From Flavobacteriaceae bacterium (GTDB lineage: Bacteria; Bacteroidota; Bacteroidia; Flavobacteriales; Flavobacteriaceae): a DNA stretch of 64,000 bases. The notes under the pieces are model-generated. The model searched no databases, had not been told where the DNA came from, and saw only the letters and a list, made by a program, of their open reading frames with translations. Each line of letters opens with the position of its first letter. The first letter of the stretch is position 1. The stretch lies in assembly GCA_013003555.1 (NCBI GenBank), contig JABDIV010000025.1, forward strand, positions 22,325-86,324, read 5' to 3'. Positions 61,535 through 64,000 of the stretch are shown here, piece by piece. The translations under genes were made by a program, and so were the position numbers.

Positions 61535-64000
61535 ATGCCAAGCTTTATACAGGATGTCCTTACGTATTTAAATGAAAACAAAGACGACTTAAGTCGTTTA
61601 ACATTTGTTCTTCCGAGTAAGCGTGCCGGGGTTTTTCTTTTAAAGGAATTATCCCCCTTCTTTGCAAAGTCACATTTTGCCCCTGAAATATTTAGTGTTG
61701 AGGAGTTCATTGAAGAACTTGCACAGCTAAAATCAATTTCCAATACTGAAATAATATTCCATTTTTATCAGGTTTATAAATCGATTGATAACGTTCAAGA
61801 TCATGATTCATTCCACGACTTCTTAAGTTGGGCCCGAATACTCCTTCATGATTTTAATGAGATAGATCGCTATTTAGTAGATCCCGATGCTATTTTCGGG
61901 TACCTAGAGGCTGTTAAAGACTTAAATCATTGGTCTATGATGAGAGACCAAACAGGATTGGTGAAAAACTACATGAGGTTCTGGAAATCTTTTAAACCCC
62001 TTTATAAATCACTAAGTGAATCATTGATCGAAAATGGATTCGGGTACCAAGGACTTCTCTACAGAGAGGCTGTAAATAACCTTGAAACTTACATTGAACA
62101 GCATAGCAATCGTCACCACATCTTTATGGGATTTAATGCGCTGAACACAGCCGAATCGACAATTATTCAAGAGCTTGTCCAAAATGACCTGGCCACTACG
62201 TTTTGGGATATCGATGATTGGTTCTTAGATCATAATACACATAGTGCTGGTTACTTTATCAGACAGTACAGAAAGCGTTGGCGCTATTTTGAAGGTTCTC
62301 CCTTTTATTGGAGCCACGATCATTACAGATCCAAAAAAGCTATTCATGTTATCGGAACCACCAAAAATATCGGCCAGGCAAAACATGTAGGAGATCTTAT
62401 TTCCAAAGAACTGAAGCAACAGAGGGACATCAAAAAAACTGCTGTTATTCTCGGAGATGAGACAATGCTTATTCCTGTTCTTACGGCTATGCCTCTTGAC
62501 CTTCAGGCGTTAAACGTGACCATGGGATTAACCTTAAAGCAAATTCCATTAGCCAATCTATTTGAGTCCTGGTTTTCCCTACATTTAAAAAAATCTTCTC
62601 AACTCTATTATAGAGATGTTCTAGAATTAGTCTCCCATAGCACCATTAGAAGTTTGTATATGCGGCATGATCGCAATGAGGCCGATCAATTGATTAAAAC
62701 CATAAAGGATAAAAATCTCACGTTTATCGGGCTTCAACAGCTCATTGATCTGGCGCCGGCTAATGCACATTTAACGGCTTTAATATTTGAATCCTGGGAA
62801 AATAATCCCGAAAAGGCCATTGACAATATCCTGGATTTAATTCATATGATCAAGTCATTTTATGACGAAGACAAAGAGCATAACAAATTACCTTTAGAAT
62901 TCCTCTATAGATTTTATCAGCTCTTTAATAGCATTAAAATCCTCATGAAAGATTTTCCGTTTATCGATTCAGTCAAAGCATTACAAAGCCTGTATCGTGA
63001 TCAGTTGAACAAAGAAGCTCTTAATTTTCAGGGAGAACCATTGCAGGGTCTACAGATCATGGGAATGCTTGAATCAAGAACACTCGATTTTGAAACCGTC
63101 ATAATTACTTCCGTTAATGAAGGTATATTGCCTTCAGGACAGTCTGCACAATCCTTTATTCCTTATGATTTAAAAAAAGAATATGGCCTTCCTACTTCGC
63201 GTGAAAAAGATGCAGTCTATGCGTATCATTTTTACCGATTGATTCAACGCGCGAAAACGGTTTACCTTTTATATAACACCGAGCCAGATGTTTTAAATGG
63301 CGGTGAGATGAGCCGGTTTATTACGCAATTAGAGGTGGATGGTTTTCATGATGTCAGGCACGAGATCATTCAACCCAAATTACCTCAACTGTTTGAACAT
63401 GAAAAATTGGTTAAAAAAGGCCCTGAAATCATTTCTAAGATCAAGTCCTTGTATGAATATGGAATTTCACCATCGGCCTTGTTGCAATATGTTAGGAATC
63501 CCATAGATTTTTATGCTAAATATATCGTCGGAATAGAAGAAGCCGAACAAGTTGAAGAGATTGTTGCTGCCAATACCCTGGGAACGGTCATTCATGAAAC
63601 GCTTCGTGAACTATATAAGCCCTTTTTGGATAAGGTTTTAACGATAAAGGGTCTTGAGGATGCTAAAATAAAATCGTCTAAATTGATCTTACACCAATTT
63701 AAAACATATTACAAAGAAGGCGATTTGAAGCGAGGGAAGAACTTGATTATCCTTGAAATCGCGAAGCAATATGTTTCGAAGTTAATCGATCAAGACAAGT
63801 TGAGTATTGAGGCGGGTAATAAAATTAAACTCCTCGGTGTCGAGAAATCTATAAAATGCTCCGTCAGGATTAAAGGTGTTCCTTTTAAAATTAATTTAAA
63901 GGGCCAAATCGATCGAATCGATGATTTTAACGGAACGACTCGTGTAATCGATTATAAAACCGGACAAGTGTCCTCAGATCAGGTCGAAATTGTGGAATGG
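61535..64000 (+). CDS. AddB-like PD-(D/E)XK nuclease, 3' end outside window (not in the ORF track)
   Basis: The frame is open for 822 codons from the ATG at 61535 to the window edge, so the track missed it for lack of a stop. It begins MPSFIQDVLTYLNENKDDL, then TFVLPSKRAGVFLLKEL, typical of the inactive-helicase AddB/RexB-like proteins of Bacteroidota. ITSVNEGILPSGQSAQSFIPYDL is near residues 525-547. A C-terminal PD-(D/E)XK core (GTVIHETL, then GQIDRIDDF and VIDYKTGQ) begins near residue 685. Partner of the AddA-like gene at 55624, separated from it by kbl and the OmpA gene. Confidence 0.88.
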   Translation, partial: MPSFIQDVLTYLNENKDDLSRLTFVLPSKRAGVFLLKELSPFFAKSHFAPEIFSVEEFIEELAQLKSISNTEIIFHFYQVYKSIDNVQDHDSFHDFLSWARILLHDFNEIDRYLVDPDAIFGYLEAVKDLNHWSMMRDQTGLVKNYMRFWKSFKPLYKSLSESLIENGFGYQGLLYREAVNNLETYIEQHSNRHHIFMGFNALNTAESTIIQELVQNDLATTFWDIDDWFLDHNTHSAGYFIRQYRKRWRYFEGSPFYWSHDHYRSKKAIHVIGTTKNIGQAKHVGDLISKELKQQRDIKKTAVILGDETMLIPVLTAMPLDLQALNVTMGLTLKQIPLANLFESWFSLHLKKSSQLYYRDVLELVSHSTIRSLYMRHDRNEADQLIKTIKDKNLTFIGLQQLIDLAPANAHLTALIFESWENNPEKAIDNILDLIHMIKSFYDEDKEHNKLPLEFLYRFYQLFNSIKILMKDFPFIDSVKALQSLYRDQLNKEALNFQGEPLQGLQIMGMLESRTLDFETVIITSVNEGILPSGQSAQSFIPYDLKKEYGLPTSREKDAVYAYHFYRLIQRAKTVYLLYNTEPDVLNGGEMSRFITQLEVDGFHDVRHEIIQPKLPQLFEHEKLVKKGPEIISKIKSLYEYGISPSALLQYVRNPIDFYAKYIVGIEEAEQVEEIVAANTLGTVIHETLRELYKPFLDKVLTIKGLEDAKIKSSKLILHQFKTYYKEGDLKRGKNLIILEIAKQYVSKLIDQDKLSIEAGNKIKLLGVEKSIKCSVRIKGVPFKINLKGQIDRIDDFNGTTRVIDYKTGQVSSDQVEIVEW

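Overview
The window is chromosomal DNA of a bacterium in the phylum Bacteroidota, almost certainly a marine-type member of the Flavobacteriia. Evidence seen directly: starts without Shine-Dalgarno sequences; repeated TAnnTTTG -7 boxes typical of the Bacteroidota primary sigma factor; an intact batA-batE/moxR locus; the acpP-fabF-rnc-IPExxxVDY-pyk cluster; the ~630-residue Bacteroidota-type PurF; a TonB receptor plus HmuY lipoprotein; DUF1501/DUF1800; and many short Bacteroidota lipoproteins. I saw no rRNA, tRNA, CRISPR array, prophage or insertion sequence. Composition looks even, so most of the window reads as core or lineage-core genome.

Layout. 1-8.6 kb: the end of an outer-membrane-like gene, metB, an RsiV-like lipoprotein, a CPA1 antiporter, an ArsC-like protein, a GNAT-like protein, DUF1761, a thioesterase, then the yicC-gmk-nadD operon. 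8.6-11.8 kb: four secreted or envelope proteins, including two related lipoproteins and a Kbp (BON-LysM) protein. 11.9-14.9 kb: gpsA, pheS, a conserved hypothetical and cvpA. 14.9-19.4 kb: an AraC-type regulator divergent from a TonB receptor, a HmuY-like lipoprotein and a 7-TM protein. 19.5-22.4 kb: beta-carbonic anhydrase and a SulP transporter (inorganic carbon or anion handling), plus a small membrane protein. 22.4-31.5 kb: an eight-gene moxR-DUF58-batD-like-batA-batB-batC-batD-batE operon. 31.7-34.5 kb: an aldo/keto reductase, an SDR and an AlbA_2 protein. 34.5-40 kb: a repeat lipoprotein, DUF1501/DUF1800 and a Tat-exported glycosidase. 40-44.6 kb: ALDH7, isoaspartyl peptidase, an SH3 protein, ABM and CYTH. 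44.7-50.1 kb: dinB and the pyk-to-acpP cluster. 50.2-54.4 kb: purN, RNase H, a PfkB kinase and purF. 54.4-54.9 kb: a gene-free stretch with two tandem small-RNA-like elements. 54.9-64 kb: Mn-type superoxide dismutase, an AddA-like helicase-nuclease, kbl, an OmpA/TSP3 porin-like protein and a truncated AddB-like gene that the ORF track does not list.

The strongest candidate for something undescribed is the pair of ~75-nt elements at 54.52 and 54.76 kb. Each has a nearly identical 46-nt core and its own intrinsic terminator. The second has a perfect -7 box. Neither lies upstream of a same-strand gene it could control in cis. One core segment is perfectly complementary over 13 nt to the short leader of the lipoprotein gene at 9222. 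Another is complementary over 15 bp (two G-U pairs, no mismatch) to the leader of the adjacent related lipoprotein gene, ending exactly at its start codon. I propose trans-acting sRNAs that control a lipoprotein family. The pairing is sequence-derived; the function is inference.

A second regulatory story is at 15.8-15.97 kb. Three copies of AGCGRTATT, two of them 21 bp apart over the -33 region of the TonB receptor promoter, look like the AraC-family operator. The HmuY-like protein of that operon has no His or Met in its mature part, so the known HmuY axial heme ligands are missing.
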